A DNA stretch of 64,000 nt from Candidatus Brocadia pituitae (GCA_017347445.1 AP021856.1:1992613-2056612), one strand, 5' to 3'. Shown: positions 24,123 through 33,909, numbered from the stretch's first letter. Numbers and translations are program-made. The notes: generated from the letters alone by a model not told the origin.

Positions 24123-25907
24123 TTACAACGATTTATATTCCTTCAGCAATTTTCTGAATTTGTTGACCGTTACCTCATACGCCCCTTTTCCGGTGAGATC
24201 GACCCCGGCATCTTTCAGGATTTCAAGCGGTTCTTTGTTCGACCCTGCCCCCAGAAATGTCAGATAATCCTCAACAGCGCCTTTTTCCCCGGAAATTACC
24301 CGCTCAGACAAGCCTAGTGCAGCGGACAGACTAGTGGCATATTTGTAGACATAAAAGGCATTATAAAAATGTGGGATGCGCGCCCACTCGTAGTTTAACT
24401 GCTCATCAATAACCATTCCCTTGCCCAGAAAAGTATCAAGGTTCTTCCGGTAGATGTCAGTTATGCTTTTTGCGATCAGCACCCTGCCGGATTCTGCTAT
24501 CTCATGGATCTCCTGTTCAAAATTTGCAAACATGGTCTGCCGGTAGTAAGTTGCTTCGATCCGTTTCATGGAATGATAGAGAAAGAACTTCTTTTCCTCA
24601 GTGGATTCTGCGATCTTTGTCATGTGATCGGAAAGTAAGGCTTCATTAAACGTCGAGGCAATTTCAGCCAGAAAGATGGGATTTTGATAATAGATAAAGG
24701 GTTGCTTTTCAATGGAGTAATCCCGGTGCAGGCAATGGCCAAATTCATGTGCAAATGTTGAGACATCAGAGAATTGTTCCGTGTAATTTAAGAAAATCAA
24801 TCCCCGGCTCGCATAACTCCCCCACGAGAACGCCCCTGATCTCTTGCCGGGAGACTCAAAGACATCAATGACACGTGCACGAATTGTGGCGTCGTACTTC
24901 CTGAGATAAGCAGTGCCAAGGGGTTCAAGCGCTGTACGAATCAGTTCAATTGCTTCTTCATAGGAATATTTCTTATCAATATTTTCAACCAGGGGAACAT
25001 AATTGTCGTAGAAGTGTAATTCTTCTATGCCAAGCTCTTCCCTTTTCAGGGCATTGAACTCGCTGATTACATCAATATTCTCCTTTGCTACTTCTACGAG
25101 ATTACTGATTACCGTGGTTGGCAGGTAATCGGGAAACAAGGACATTTCCAGCATGGACGGATAGTTGCGTACCTTCACCAGTTTAATGTTTGCAAGCACG
25201 TTCGCTGCATAGGTATTTGCCAGGACGTCGATATTCTGTTGGTAAGGCTGATAATAATGCTCAAACGCCTTTTGCCGGAGCGCCCGGTCGTGAGACTCCA
25301 GCAGTTGAGCGTATTTTGCATGCGTGAGACGGATTGTTTCTCCCTTGTGTTCAAACTCAGTGAATGAGATATTGTTGTTATGAAAAGCCGAAAAAACATC
25401 ATCGGGTTTTTTTAAGGCAATTTCCAGTTCCGCTAAAACCGTTTCTGTTTCTTCAGAAAGGATATGAGGCTTGTATCGGGCATAGCTTTCCAGAAAGAAG
25501 CGATACCTCCCCAGATGAGCATTTTCGCGGATCATGGTATCGATATCACCCTGTGATAAAGAGGACAACTCTTTCTTTATGAAAACGGTTTCAGTGGAAA
25601 TCCTTGAAACAAGCAGTTCGATACGACCTTTCATCTCTTCATATACGGCATTTCGGGTATCCTCAAAAAACCGCACATGCGCATATACGTATAAATTTTC
25701 TTTGGTTGCTGAATAGTCAGGATAAACCTGCATAAACTGCTCAAGTTTACGGGCATCACCAAGAGAGCCTCTGAACTCCAGTATCTGTGAGAGTCCCTTT
25801 TCCACCTTCCGGTAGCCTTCTTCCCACGAGTCGTTCGATGCATACATAACAGACAAATTCCACTTGTATTTTTCTTCAATCTGATCCCTGGTTTTATTCG
25901 TATTCAT
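24123..25907 (-). CDS. pepF: Oligoendopeptidase F (M3B metallopeptidase)
   Basis: A protein of about 594 residues with the M3 zinc motif FAHEFGHCLH (HExxH) and family segments SYEEAIELIRTALEPLG, GLIFLNYTEQFSDV and HSMKRIEATYYRQTMFANFE. It cleaves short peptides in the cytoplasm. The ATG at 25907 (MNTNKTRDQIEEKYKW) is chosen because homologous N-termini begin about there; ATG 25922 or TTG 25949 are alternatives. It overlaps the 3' end of the Smr gene by a few bases, suggesting coupled expression. Confidence 0.93.
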   Translation of the reverse strand: MNTNKTRDQIEEKYKWNLSVMYASNDSWEEGYRKVEKGLSQILEFRGSLGDARKLEQFMQVYPDYSATKENLYVYAHVRFFEDTRNAVYEEMKGRIELLVSRISTETVFIKKELSSLSQGDIDTMIRENAHLGRYRFFLESYARYKPHILSEETETVLAELEIALKKPDDVFSAFHNNNISFTEFEHKGETIRLTHAKYAQLLESHDRALRQKAFEHYYQPYQQNIDVLANTYAANVLANIKLVKVRNYPSMLEMSLFPDYLPTTVISNLVEVAKENIDVISEFNALKREELGIEELHFYDNYVPLVENIDKKYSYEEAIELIRTALEPLGTAYLRKYDATIRARVIDVFESPGKRSGAFSWGSYASRGLIFLNYTEQFSDVSTFAHEFGHCLHRDYSIEKQPFIYYQNPIFLAEIASTFNEALLSDHMTKIAESTEEKKFFLYHSMKRIEATYYRQTMFANFEQEIHEIAESGRVLIAKSITDIYRKNLDTFLGKGMVIDEQLNYEWARIPHFYNAFYVYKYATSLSAALGLSERVISGEKGAVEDYLTFLGAGSNKEPLEILKDAGVDLTGKGAYEVTVNKFRKLLKEYKSL

Positions 25908-26172
25908 AATATTTATTTCCATGTTTAAAATGAACAAAGAGCCTCCCAAAATTATCGCTGTCTTTCTCGATGCGGTGGTAAAGCCTTTTTATGTCTGGAC
26001 GGTTCAGAAAGCGTAAGACGGCTTTCTTTAATTGACCACTCCCTTTACCGGGAATAATTTCAACGAGAGCAATTCTCTTCTCCACAGCCTCACTGATAAT
26101 CCGATTAAGCTCCTTCTCAATTAATTGTCCTTTTTTACAGATGTCGTGGAGATCGAGTTTTAGTTTTGCCAT
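25894..26172 (-). CDS. Smr-domain protein
   Basis: A 92-residue stand-alone Smr domain: LDLHD at the start, IPGKGSGQLKKAVLRFL (GKGxG loop) and RLFVHFKHG near the end. Smr domains, also found at the end of MutS2, bind and nick DNA or RNA. The gene precedes pepF and overlaps it, but no functional link is known. Confidence 0.85.
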   Translation of the reverse strand: MAKLKLDLHDICKKGQLIEKELNRIISEAVEKRIALVEIIPGKGSGQLKKAVLRFLNRPDIKRLYHRIEKDSDNFGRLFVHFKHGNKYYEYE

Positions 26173-26364
26173 AAGATATTACTATGCCTTAGATTAATAA
26201 AGTGCAATTATCTTTCAAAAAGGCAACGAAACCTGCAACCGAATTTGAATGAAAAGAACTGCCGTTATCCTTAATACCACCAATGTCAAGGATTCTTCGG
26301 TTTTTTGGCTCAATCTCCGTATCAATAAAAGCAATGGAAGTCATTATTCAGATCGATATGTTCT

Positions 26365-26637
26365 TTATAATTCTTTTATTTTAATTTTTCCTTCTATGAA
26401 CATCTCTTTTTTGATTTTTGGTAGTTTTTTCACTTTTGCTTCTACCCTTAACGCTAGGCTCTTGCTTCTCATCCTCTTTTTCATAACCAGCGTTAAAGGG
26501 GCCTTCCCCCGCAAACATTTTGCCCCTTTTTTGCCATTACCCGTATGTTCTGCAAATCTCCTTTTCACATCGGTAGTAATGCCCGTGTATAACCTCCCAT
26601 GTTTGCACCGGATCACATACAAAAACCAATCTTTCAT
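26365..26637 (-). CDS. GIY-YIG endonuclease domain protein (UPF0213/YhbQ-like)
   Basis: A 90-residue single GIY-YIG domain: FLYVIRCKHGRLYTGITTDV with the two YxxxxGxx elements, the Arg in VKRRFAEHTGNGKKGAKCLR and a Glu in VEAKVKKLPK. Stand-alone members of this family are structure-specific DNA endonucleases of uncertain role. The ATG at 26637 gives the typical MKDWFLYV start; a TTG 12 bases upstream is less likely. Confidence 0.9.
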   Translation of the reverse strand: MKDWFLYVIRCKHGRLYTGITTDVKRRFAEHTGNGKKGAKCLRGKAPLTLVMKKRMRSKSLALRVEAKVKKLPKIKKEMFIEGKIKIKEL

Positions 26638-26719
26638 TTTTGGTAACAATTTAGTTTTTTAAATTAAAGATTCAATCTCTTTTTGGTTTTACGGTACGGA
26701 CAAAGTGTTTGATGGTTTC

Positions 26720-26797
26720 AAACACACCCCAGGCCCCTTTTTTTAGAGGGGAGAGCAGAAGTCCCCTCTAAAAAGAGGGGATTTAGGGGCGTGTTTC
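26720..26797. repeat. Dispersed palindromic repeat, short relative of the 105-bp family
   Basis: Begins AAACACACCCC like the other copies, has CCCCTCTAAAAAGAGGGG and ends GGGGCGTGTTT. Confidence 0.65.
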
Positions 26798-26992
26798 TCA
26801 TGGTATATGCCTTGTCCATCGATGACGGTTAAAGCCTTATTTTATTGAAATTTTTAAAAAACGAAATTGTTGCCATTTTTGTTTCTTTCTATTTTTCTGT
26901 GGATATACGAATCAGCTTCCACGCCCTTAATGGAACGGTTTTGGAGAATGACGATAAGTATTGTTTTACGCATATTATTTGTCTCTCGTTTC

Positions 26993-27541
26993 CTATCTTT
27001 TTTGTTTTTTCCACGTTATCGGACAAATCTTCACGGTTTTATCCCCGACTGATAACCACACCTCACCCTCCTGAATAGTACACGGAAAGTCCATGTTGCG
27101 TTGCGCCAATGCCGCCATTTCCTGAATGGATTCCGACGGCAGGTTTATTACCGATAGATTTTTGAAGCGATGAACATCGGGACTTATCTTTTTCCACCAG
27201 GCGTTTGCGCTATTGCCGCTATAGGTGAAGATAATAACCTCTTTAGCCCGGCCACAGGCCTTGCGGATCTGTTTTTCGTCTGGCTGCCCAATCTCTATCC
27301 ACACCTCAATATTTCCGCATAAATCTTTTCGCCACAGATCTGGTTCATCTCCTCTGCTTACGCCTTGAGTAAATACAAGGTCTTTGTGGGCGTTCAGGAC
27401 AAATGCCATGATACGTGCCATCATGCGGACGTCATTCTCTGATGGATGCCGTGCTATGGTGAGCTTATGATCATGGAAGTAATTGCGGTCTATATCCGCT
27501 ATATTCAGGGCGATTTTAAATATAGTTGCTTTTATTGCCAT
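26993..27541 (-). CDS. yaeQ: YaeQ family protein
   Basis: A 182-residue protein of YaeQ length with the family opening MAIKATIFKIALNIADIDRN and the PD-(D/E)XK-like core GDEPDLWRKDLCGNIEVWIE, IGQPDEKQIRKACGRAKEV. The family has a restriction-nuclease-like fold but no defined biochemical role. The gene stands alone. Confidence 0.92.
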   Translation of the reverse strand: MAIKATIFKIALNIADIDRNYFHDHKLTIARHPSENDVRMMARIMAFVLNAHKDLVFTQGVSRGDEPDLWRKDLCGNIEVWIEIGQPDEKQIRKACGRAKEVIIFTYSGNSANAWWKKISPDVHRFKNLSVINLPSESIQEMAALAQRNMDFPCTIQEGEVWLSVGDKTVKICPITWKKQKR

Positions 27542-27587
27542 GAGTATAGTATTACCGTATAAAATTATTTTCTATGATTCAAAACTC

Positions 27588-28010
27588 CTGGTTCAATCGT
27601 TCGGCTGAGCGCTTACGACGATGCCTGCAAGATTGAACCAGCATTCGGCGCTTTATGTCTCAACCGTCCAGTCAGAATCGTATCTGGCATGACAACTGGG
27701 GCAGATAAGGATGATCTTGCAGGTCTCCTTTGTTGTCCGCACAAATGAGGTGTGAAAACCATCTTCATACCCGCAATTGGGGCACTTGTGGAGTTCCTGT
27801 TCTATCTTTATGGATACGGGTTTTGGTGTATTCTTTTCCAATTACTTGCTCCTTTGTTTATGGTCTCTTGGCTGGTTCAATCGTCCCCGATTGAACCGAA
27901 ACGTTTAACCTTTTTCACAACTCGTGTCAGTTCGAAACAAAGCATTGTCAGAACTTCTGGTTCAATTGCTCGGCTGAGCACTCACGACGAAACCTGCAAG
28001 ATTGAACCAG
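27588..28010. repeat. Three CTGGTTCAATC/GATTGAACCAG palindromic repeats
   Basis: Long copies lie at 27588-27641 and 27957-28010, nearly identical (both contain TCGGCTGAGC and CCTGCAAGATTGAACCAG). A short copy is at 27872-27898. They bracket the zinc-ribbon gene. Confidence 0.8.
27653..27841 (-). CDS. Small zinc-ribbon protein
   Basis: A 62-residue protein with two Cys pairs, CPNCG and CPSCH, about 30 residues apart, forming one zinc ribbon. It ends ARYDSDWTVET. It may bind nucleic acid or a protein partner; no family name can be given. It lies between two copies of a palindromic repeat, which could provide its terminators. Confidence 0.6.
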   Translation of the reverse strand: MEKNTPKPVSIKIEQELHKCPNCGYEDGFHTSFVRTTKETCKIILICPSCHARYDSDWTVET

Positions 28011-28033
28011 CATTAGAGATTCAGCATTATTGC

Positions 28034-30736
28034 TCATTCCACAATCACGATTAAATAATTGTCGTTTTGAAAGATTTGTTTTGCCAGGCGTTCCACGTCC
28101 TGTGCGGTAACCTTTTTCAGCTTATCAGCCTCCTGATCATCTGCCTCTGGTTCTTTGCCGTTAAGCACCTGCATGCTTATATAAAACGCCTGGCTTACCC
28201 GGTCCAGTCGCCGCATGCCGCGGCGTCCCAAGATAGCGTTTATGGTTTTTTGTACTTCCTGTTCTTCGATCTTTGCATCGCGCATGGAATGAATCTCATT
28301 GCGAATACCGGTGATGGATCGTTCTATATTCTCCGGCCGTGTGCCCATAGATACACGATACCACTGAACATCTTTGTATTTATGAAAGGAGACGCCAATA
28401 TTGTAAGCAAGGCCCTGCTTTTCACGCAGGTTAAAAGCGAGCCTGTCACTAAAGATGGTTTCCATGACATGGAGCGCTGGTTGATCTTCTTCGCTCACAT
28501 CACAGATATTTGTCACAGAGATGTATGATTGCTGCTTGCCCATCTTTTCACGTATCGTAGTACCAAGAGTTTTAAACTGTAGTGTAAAAGAGGGGGGTTG
28601 CCATGCGGCCTCACCCCACGCACTGCCGAAATATTTTCTGATCAACGACAGTGCCTTTTCTGCGGGTACATTGCCGGAGATGACCAGTATCAAATTTGCC
28701 GGGTTGTAAAATCTTTGCTGAAAGTCCTGTATGTCTTTCAATTGAATCTTTTCCAGTTGCTTGGCATCACCAAACAACCGGCCAAAACCGGGATTTTCTT
28801 TGAACAGATTGTCATAAAAGATGCGATCCGCTGCCTTTGGTGTGCTCATTGCAGCACTGGTTGAAAGTGATATGACATCATTCCTCGCTTCGGTAAAGAC
28901 ATTTTCTGTAAGCTTTGGTTGCAATACCATTTCCGAAAGCAGTTTCAATCCATTCTCAAAAAAGGAATCCACAAGTTTTAGACGGATGTATGCAAAGCGT
29001 GGCGTCTGGTAGTAATCGTCAAAAGGAATGGACGGGTCGTCGTGAAGTTTTATTTCAGCGCCGATAGTCTCGAATGCCTGATAGAGCGCATTGCCAAGGT
29101 GCTCCGTGGTTCCGCCATCAAGGATCATGCGCTGCAGGATCTCTGTCATGCCCCATTTCCCTTTCCCTTCGCTCAGGCTGCGCTCCTTTGCCAGGAGATG
29201 GATGCCGATCACCCGGCTATCCTGGTTTTCCTTCACAACAACGGTTAGTCCATTTTTCAACGTCTCCATTTTGTACTTGTTGGCCGATTGTGTTAATGTC
29301 TCCCCGATTGTTTTCTCAATTGGTGGGGACATCAGGGTAACCACTGGCACCTGAGTACTCATATATTTTTCTGCAACCCTTTGAATAGCCTGCGGCGTTA
29401 CTTGCATTAAGTCGTCCATGTAATTACGGAGCATCGTATAGTCGCCGGCGGCCAGATAACCTGCTTTCATCATACCGTAGTAGTGTAAACTCTCCTGCAA
29501 ATAAATCTCCTGCGTTACCCTTGCAACCAGGGTTGATTGCACTTCATCGTTGGGAACGGGGTTTCTTGCCATACCCTGTACAGCCTGAAGAATGAGCTCT
29601 GCCACACGCCCAGCATCGGCAGTTAAAGGGAGTTCCGCGGAGATCTGCAATGTTGAAAAATCACGGTTAAATTCCATACTTGTGTCAATCTCTTCAAGAA
29701 GGTCTTTATATAGTTCCTGTTTAAAAAAGGTCTTCAGAACAGCATTCTCCCTGCCACCGAGAAATTCTGATAGCAGCACAAGCGCCTGAAAATCATCTGA
29801 AAGGGGTGGTGGTAGTACATAACCCAGGTTCAGGTACTGACGATCCTGGGGAAATTTACCCATTCCATTTGCCTTGAGAATGCGCAATCTATGTGGTGAG
29901 TGAAGGGTTATGGTTTTGTGCTCAGGTATGGGGCCAGCCGGATACGGACCGTACTTTTCTTTTACCAAGTTCACCATCTCCGGGGTCGAAAAATCGCCGA
30001 TTACCATCAAGGTCATATTGTTGGGCACATACCAGGTTCGATAGTATTCCCACACGCTTTCCCGCTTGAGGTGTGAAATGGTGGAAACCGTTCCAAGCAC
30101 CGGACGCTCATAGGGTGTTCCGGCATAAAAAACCCTTTGAAAATAATTGCCAACCTGATAACCGGGACTGTCTGCGTCTTTGCCGATTTCTTCAATCACA
30201 ATGCCGCGTTCCTTTTCAAATTTTTCTTCAGGCAAGGTAGAATTGAAGAGCATGTCCGCCTGAATATCCATCCCCTGGGCAATAAAATCTTTTGGCATGA
30301 GGATCATGTAATTGGTGTAATCTGGTCCGGTATGAGCGTTGTTGTAACCACCGTAAAAATCCATTTCGTCATAGAGTTGTTTCTGTGTGCGTGTCTTTGT
30401 GCCGTTGAATAACAGGTGTTCAAGGAAATGTGCCGATCCGTTGCTGGCCTCATCTTCATTCCGACTGCCGGTCTTAACAATAGTAACTGCGGAGATCATG
30501 GGACTGGCGTGATTTTCCACAAGAATAATTTCCATGCCGTTATCCAGATAGAATACCGAGGCTTGTTGTGTTTCTTGAAATAAAGACGATATCTGGTTGT
30601 TTTGATTCTCACCGTAACACAAGAGGCATCCCATCCAGAGGTATATTCCGATAATTACAATGAAATATTTTATGCCTTTTTGCGCATCCCATGGTAAACG
30701 TAGTATTTTTAACCAGCGTTTGAGTATATATGACAT
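28034..30736 (-). CDS. M16 family zinc protease (two-domain, secreted or membrane-anchored)
   Basis: A 900-residue protein with an N-terminal membrane segment (IKYFIVIIGIYLWMGCLLC) and two M16 halves. The first has the inverted zinc motif HFLEH (HxxEH) with the downstream Glu in ERGIVIEEIGKD, so it is catalytic; the second (from about residue 480, KMETLKNGLTVVVKENQDSR) lacks HxxEH, as is usual for the second half. It digests peptides in the periplasm or equivalent. GAGGAAAG precedes the ATG at 30736. The gene is monocistronic. Confidence 0.92.
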   Translation of the reverse strand: MSYILKRWLKILRLPWDAQKGIKYFIVIIGIYLWMGCLLCYGENQNNQISSLFQETQQASVFYLDNGMEIILVENHASPMISAVTIVKTGSRNEDEASNGSAHFLEHLLFNGTKTRTQKQLYDEMDFYGGYNNAHTGPDYTNYMILMPKDFIAQGMDIQADMLFNSTLPEEKFEKERGIVIEEIGKDADSPGYQVGNYFQRVFYAGTPYERPVLGTVSTISHLKRESVWEYYRTWYVPNNMTLMVIGDFSTPEMVNLVKEKYGPYPAGPIPEHKTITLHSPHRLRILKANGMGKFPQDRQYLNLGYVLPPPLSDDFQALVLLSEFLGGRENAVLKTFFKQELYKDLLEEIDTSMEFNRDFSTLQISAELPLTADAGRVAELILQAVQGMARNPVPNDEVQSTLVARVTQEIYLQESLHYYGMMKAGYLAAGDYTMLRNYMDDLMQVTPQAIQRVAEKYMSTQVPVVTLMSPPIEKTIGETLTQSANKYKMETLKNGLTVVVKENQDSRVIGIHLLAKERSLSEGKGKWGMTEILQRMILDGGTTEHLGNALYQAFETIGAEIKLHDDPSIPFDDYYQTPRFAYIRLKLVDSFFENGLKLLSEMVLQPKLTENVFTEARNDVISLSTSAAMSTPKAADRIFYDNLFKENPGFGRLFGDAKQLEKIQLKDIQDFQQRFYNPANLILVISGNVPAEKALSLIRKYFGSAWGEAAWQPPSFTLQFKTLGTTIREKMGKQQSYISVTNICDVSEEDQPALHVMETIFSDRLAFNLREKQGLAYNIGVSFHKYKDVQWYRVSMGTRPENIERSITGIRNEIHSMRDAKIEEQEVQKTINAILGRRGMRRLDRVSQAFYISMQVLNGKEPEADDQEADKLKKVTAQDVERLAKQIFQNDNYLIVIVE

Positions 30737-31266
30737 AGTTCTTTCCTCAGTTTTTGTTGTGAATGTTTCTTTAAACTTATAACCACCCCTCTTTCCCCTC
30801 CTTCGCTAGGAGGAATAAAGGGGATGTATTCCGTAGACTTTTTACCTTACCACCTTGGTTACGGACACGAAACCCGCATGAATAAAATGTAAATTTATAT
30901 GCAATTAAATTTACCAGTTTCTCTATTAGCAATGCGTCAAATAAAAGGTACCTATTGTACCAGCAATCTGACGAACTTCAAAAACTATCTATAGTATTAT
31001 CATATAAAACTTTCTCGCATAGCAAGTTTTTTACCTTCCCTTTTTGTTCGTCTGATCTTTCGTCTGATCTTCGACAAGTGTTTGACTGAACCCTCGGCGC
31101 GAGCTCAGTCGAACCATCACACAAGAGATTCACAGCGAAGTCCATTTTCGTGCGAAGGCTATCTTATTGAATTAAGGGAGGTGTATTTTTCGTTTGTGCC
31201 TAATTTGTCAATAAGAGAGATTGTGACCTCGCTCCTCTTCCATTTAGCTCACTTACACAACTGATC
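30737..31266. other. Intergenic stretch with a hairpin repeat
   Basis: It contains CCCCTCCTTCGCTAGGAGG (about 30796-30814), a repeat-type hairpin. An unlikely frame at 31082-31264 has no family features. Nothing else was recognised. Confidence 0.5.
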
Positions 31267-31294
31267 TTGAAATTACGCGGCTATTTACTATAAT
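31267..31294 (+). promoter_or_regulatory. Predicted promoter of hicBA
   Basis: TTGAAA (31267-31272), 16-base spacer, TATAAT (31289-31294), 42 bases before the hicB start. Confidence 0.65.
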
Positions 31295-31335
31295 AGTACG
31301 ATGAATTAGCCTATTGGCTCAATGGAGAATATAGC

Positions 31336-31527
31336 ATGAAGACAAAGATGACTATGATTTATTGGAAGGGTGAGAAATTATGGCTTGGAAAGCTTCTCGA
31401 TCGTCCGGAAATTATGACACAGGGAGAGACCCTTGAGGAATTAGAAGAAAATATTAAAGATGCATATCTTTTAATGGCTATGGACGATGTGCCGAAGGAA
31501 TACCAGACGAAAGAAATTGTGTTGTGA
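31336..31527 (+). CDS. hicB: HicB-like antitoxin
   Basis: A 63-residue HicB-fold protein: MIYWKGEKLWLGKLLDRPEI, then TQGETLEELEENIKDAYLL, the usual pattern of partially degraded RNase-H-like HicB. It lacks a C-terminal DNA-binding helix, as many short HicB proteins do. It should bind and neutralise HicA, encoded immediately downstream with overlapping stop and start codons. Putative GGAGAA ribosome site before the ATG. Confidence 0.85.
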   Translation: MKTKMTMIYWKGEKLWLGKLLDRPEIMTQGETLEELEENIKDAYLLMAMDDVPKEYQTKEIVL

Positions 31528-31703
31528 AGCGAAAGGAGTTTGTCCGTCAGATTATGAGGGACGGATGCATACTTTTAAGGCCTGGAGCAAAACACGACAT
31601 TTACATAAATCCTTCCACCGGCAAAAAACAACCAGTTCCAAGACATACAGAGATTGATAATAAATTGGTAAAACATATCAGAAAATATTTGGGATTGGAG
31701 TAG
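31524..31703 (+). CDS. hicA: HicA-like mRNA interferase toxin
   Basis: A 59-residue protein starting at GTG 31524, overlapping the hicB stop by four bases. The sequence KRKEFVRQIMRDGCILLRPG, AKHDIYINPSTGKKQPVPRH, TEIDNKLVKHIRKYLGL is a clear HicA double-stranded-RNA-binding-like fold, with the catalytic His in the GAKHDIY segment. HicA cleaves mRNA and stops growth when free of HicB. Its small size and non-ATG start make it easy to miss. The order hicB-hicA is reversed compared with the classical hicAB order but common. Confidence 0.87.
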   Translation: MKRKEFVRQIMRDGCILLRPGAKHDIYINPSTGKKQPVPRHTEIDNKLVKHIRKYLGLE

Positions 31704-32357
31704 CTTAATATGGCCTTGTTGCCTGCTTAAAATAACAAAGGAACGAATTCATGAAATCAAAGAAGGCTTGAAAAGGCTTGAAATAGAATCATTGGTCGAT
31801 TTCGATAAATATCCCCTCATGTAAACACTAACTAACAATTCAAATATCTGCGATTATTTTGTTATGGAGGATTATTTTTGCTTGACAAGAGCCTTCTCAA
31901 GAGTGACCCAAAGATGCATCTGTCGTTTTGGCATTGTAAAGCATATTCAATAATCAAGGTCTGACGTCTTTGTTTTCATTATATAGTGTAGGGGCAGGTT
32001 TGAAACCTGCCCCTGCACGGCATGTAAAACGCTGTTATTTTGAAAATTTTTCAAAAAGCTAAATTGGTATAATTTTTGTAATTCTGCATTTACGGACGAT
32101 CTGTAAAGATTTAACCTACATGCTTTATTTCTTCCAAAACATTGACATTGAAGCGTAATTGCATCAGTTAGAAGATTACATACTGGCTTGCAAAATGGAT
32201 GACAGCAGAGCACTATTACAATGCCTTAAATGTACGCCTTAACCCGATCCCTGTCTCTGCAATTTTCAATTAAAAGATTGGAGGTGATGAAAACAAATAT
32301 ATTCCCCTGTGTCAGAAAAATCTATTTCTGTAATCATTGAAAGAGGAGAAAAAAGTT
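31704..32357. other. Intergenic stretch with a perfect palindrome
   Basis: GGGGCAGGTTT-G-AAACCTGCCCC lies at 31991-32013, preceded by TGTA as in the other palindromic elements. No gene was recognised; frames here are short and featureless. Confidence 0.55.
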
Positions 32358-32810
32358 ATGGAAAAAAAGGAACTTGTAGCTAAGTTGCTTGCAGCGAAAG
32401 AATCATCAGGGAAAACATATGACGAATTGGCAAATGCACTCGGCCTTTGTAATGTGTATGTGGCACAATTATTTCATGCTCAAGCACAATTAAAGCCTGA
32501 AACCGAGTCAAAAATTGTCAAGCTTGTTCCGGGGATAAAAGAAGATATGCTCAAGGAGATGCGCAAATGCCCCATGCGTTCATTCGATCCAGCCATTATT
32601 CAAGAACCTAATATTTATCGCATGACGGAAGTATGCCTGCATTACGGCAATTCAATCAAAGCAGTAATGAACGAAAAGTTTGGTGATGGAATTATGTCTG
32701 CTATAGATTTCAAAATAACTGTTGACAAAATAAGGGGAGATACGGGAGAAGACCGTATGGTGGTAACAATGAATGGGAAATTCCTCCCTCACATTGAACA
32801 GGCAAAATGA
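32358..32810 (+). CDS. cynS: Cyanate hydratase (cyanase)
   Basis: A 150-residue protein of standard cyanase length. An N-terminal helix-turn-helix-like domain (LGLCNVYVAQLFHAQAQLKP) is followed by the catalytic domain: YRMTEVCLHYG supplies Arg and Glu, GIMSAIDF the Ser of the Arg-Glu-Ser triad. It converts cyanate and bicarbonate to ammonia and CO2, giving ammonium, the anammox substrate, while removing toxic cyanate. The ATG at 32358 follows GAGGAG; an upstream frame extension is not used. No cynT or cynX neighbour. Confidence 0.95.
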   Translation: MEKKELVAKLLAAKESSGKTYDELANALGLCNVYVAQLFHAQAQLKPETESKIVKLVPGIKEDMLKEMRKCPMRSFDPAIIQEPNIYRMTEVCLHYGNSIKAVMNEKFGDGIMSAIDFKITVDKIRGDTGEDRMVVTMNGKFLPHIEQAK

Positions 32811-32813
32811 CTT

Positions 32814-33812
32814 TTGAGTTGCCGAAGGAAGATCTTGGGTCACCCATTTAAAGACCGATCTCTTAAATCTCCGCCCATTTCCGGGGGATTATTGAAAGAC
32901 CAAAGCCAATTACAAATTAACCAGTTGCAATCATCATTTCTGCTAACACCTGAATCTCCGGAGATTTTGACAACAAACAATCGAAAGATAAAGGTGAGAA
33001 ACCACATCCGCTTAGCCGTAGGAATTGAAGCTTTATTGATAATTGATTTGCCAATTTACTTCGTCCTCCACAGCGGACAAGGAGACACTATTTTAAAAGA
33101 TGACCCACATGTTGGGCGAATGGTAAGTTTCAATCTTCCTTTGGCATACTCCAGTGATTGCGTTGGTTGCGGTGGATCAGAAAGGGCTTTGGAAATCAAT
33201 CGCCATTTAGAATGTATTGAGGGCATCGATTCGGTGAGTGCCCGCCTCTACAAAGATAAATTTTACCATGTGAGTTACGTTCCGTCTGATATGAAGTTTG
33301 AAGTAATAGAAGTTATTGATGTCGAAAGTTACGGCATACAGTAAATCGGTAGCTCGGAATATACTCTTGCAGTTTTGAAGGATGAGAATGGGTTGCTTTC
33401 AACCGAGTTGCTTAGTTCTCTTGATGACGATGGCCCTTGGTGCAATCGGATGACACCGCATTTAGAAAAATTATTCAGGTACATTGAGAAGAATGGCAAG
33501 GTAAGGGTACTAGCAACTGTCTATGACTTACATTCAAATAAGTCTGATACCGTAACCCAGCAATTTGTACTTAATGCCCTGAATACAGCGCCATCAAAAT
33601 ATAGATTTTCTAATCCTGAAGTGACGGCGAGTTCAATTCCAGGGATGTTGGGAACTGCCGTTGATGTAGACACAGATTCATTGGTATATTTGGTTGCTTC
33701 AAGGTTGGATTATAAGATTTGGGAAATTACCAGACTTGACGCCGATTACCTGAGCATACTGACACAATCTGAAATTTCCGGGATGAAACGATCTCCCATT
33801 AATTCGAGATAG
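32814..33812 (+). pseudogene. Interrupted open frame with HMA-like segment, unrecognised
   Basis: One frame runs from 32814 to 33812 with a single in-frame TAA at 33342-33344. The first part has a segment SDCVGCGGSERALEINRHLE, CIEGIDSVSARLYKDKFYHV reminiscent of a heavy-metal-associated fold (CxxC, then a strand). The second part (GLLSTELLSSLDDDGPWCNR onward) resembles nothing I know. No good ATG or ribosome site opens it. It may be the remains of a longer gene or two unrelated fragments. Confidence 0.35.
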
Positions 33813-33858
33813 ACGGCAGCTTCCATAATTATTTAGCCGTCCACGAGGGTACGGTGGA

Positions 33859-33909
33859 ATGGGGAGGTGAAGGGTGGAATCCCGCCACACTGAAGCAAGG
33901 TGGATGCGG
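33859..33909. repeat. 51-bp dispersed sequence, copy 1
   Basis: It matches 34951-35001 over 51 bases without gaps at about 84 percent. The stretch 33813-34278 otherwise shows no gene. Confidence 0.6.

Noticed and set aside
26249-26662. 137-codon plus-strand frame opposite the GIY-YIG gene
   Set aside because: Antisense shadow; the minus strand carries the recognisable GIY-YIG motifs and start.
27588-28010. tRNA-like GGTTCAATC motifs
   Set aside because: The arms form simple palindromes; there is no cloverleaf or acceptor stem. They are dispersed repeats.
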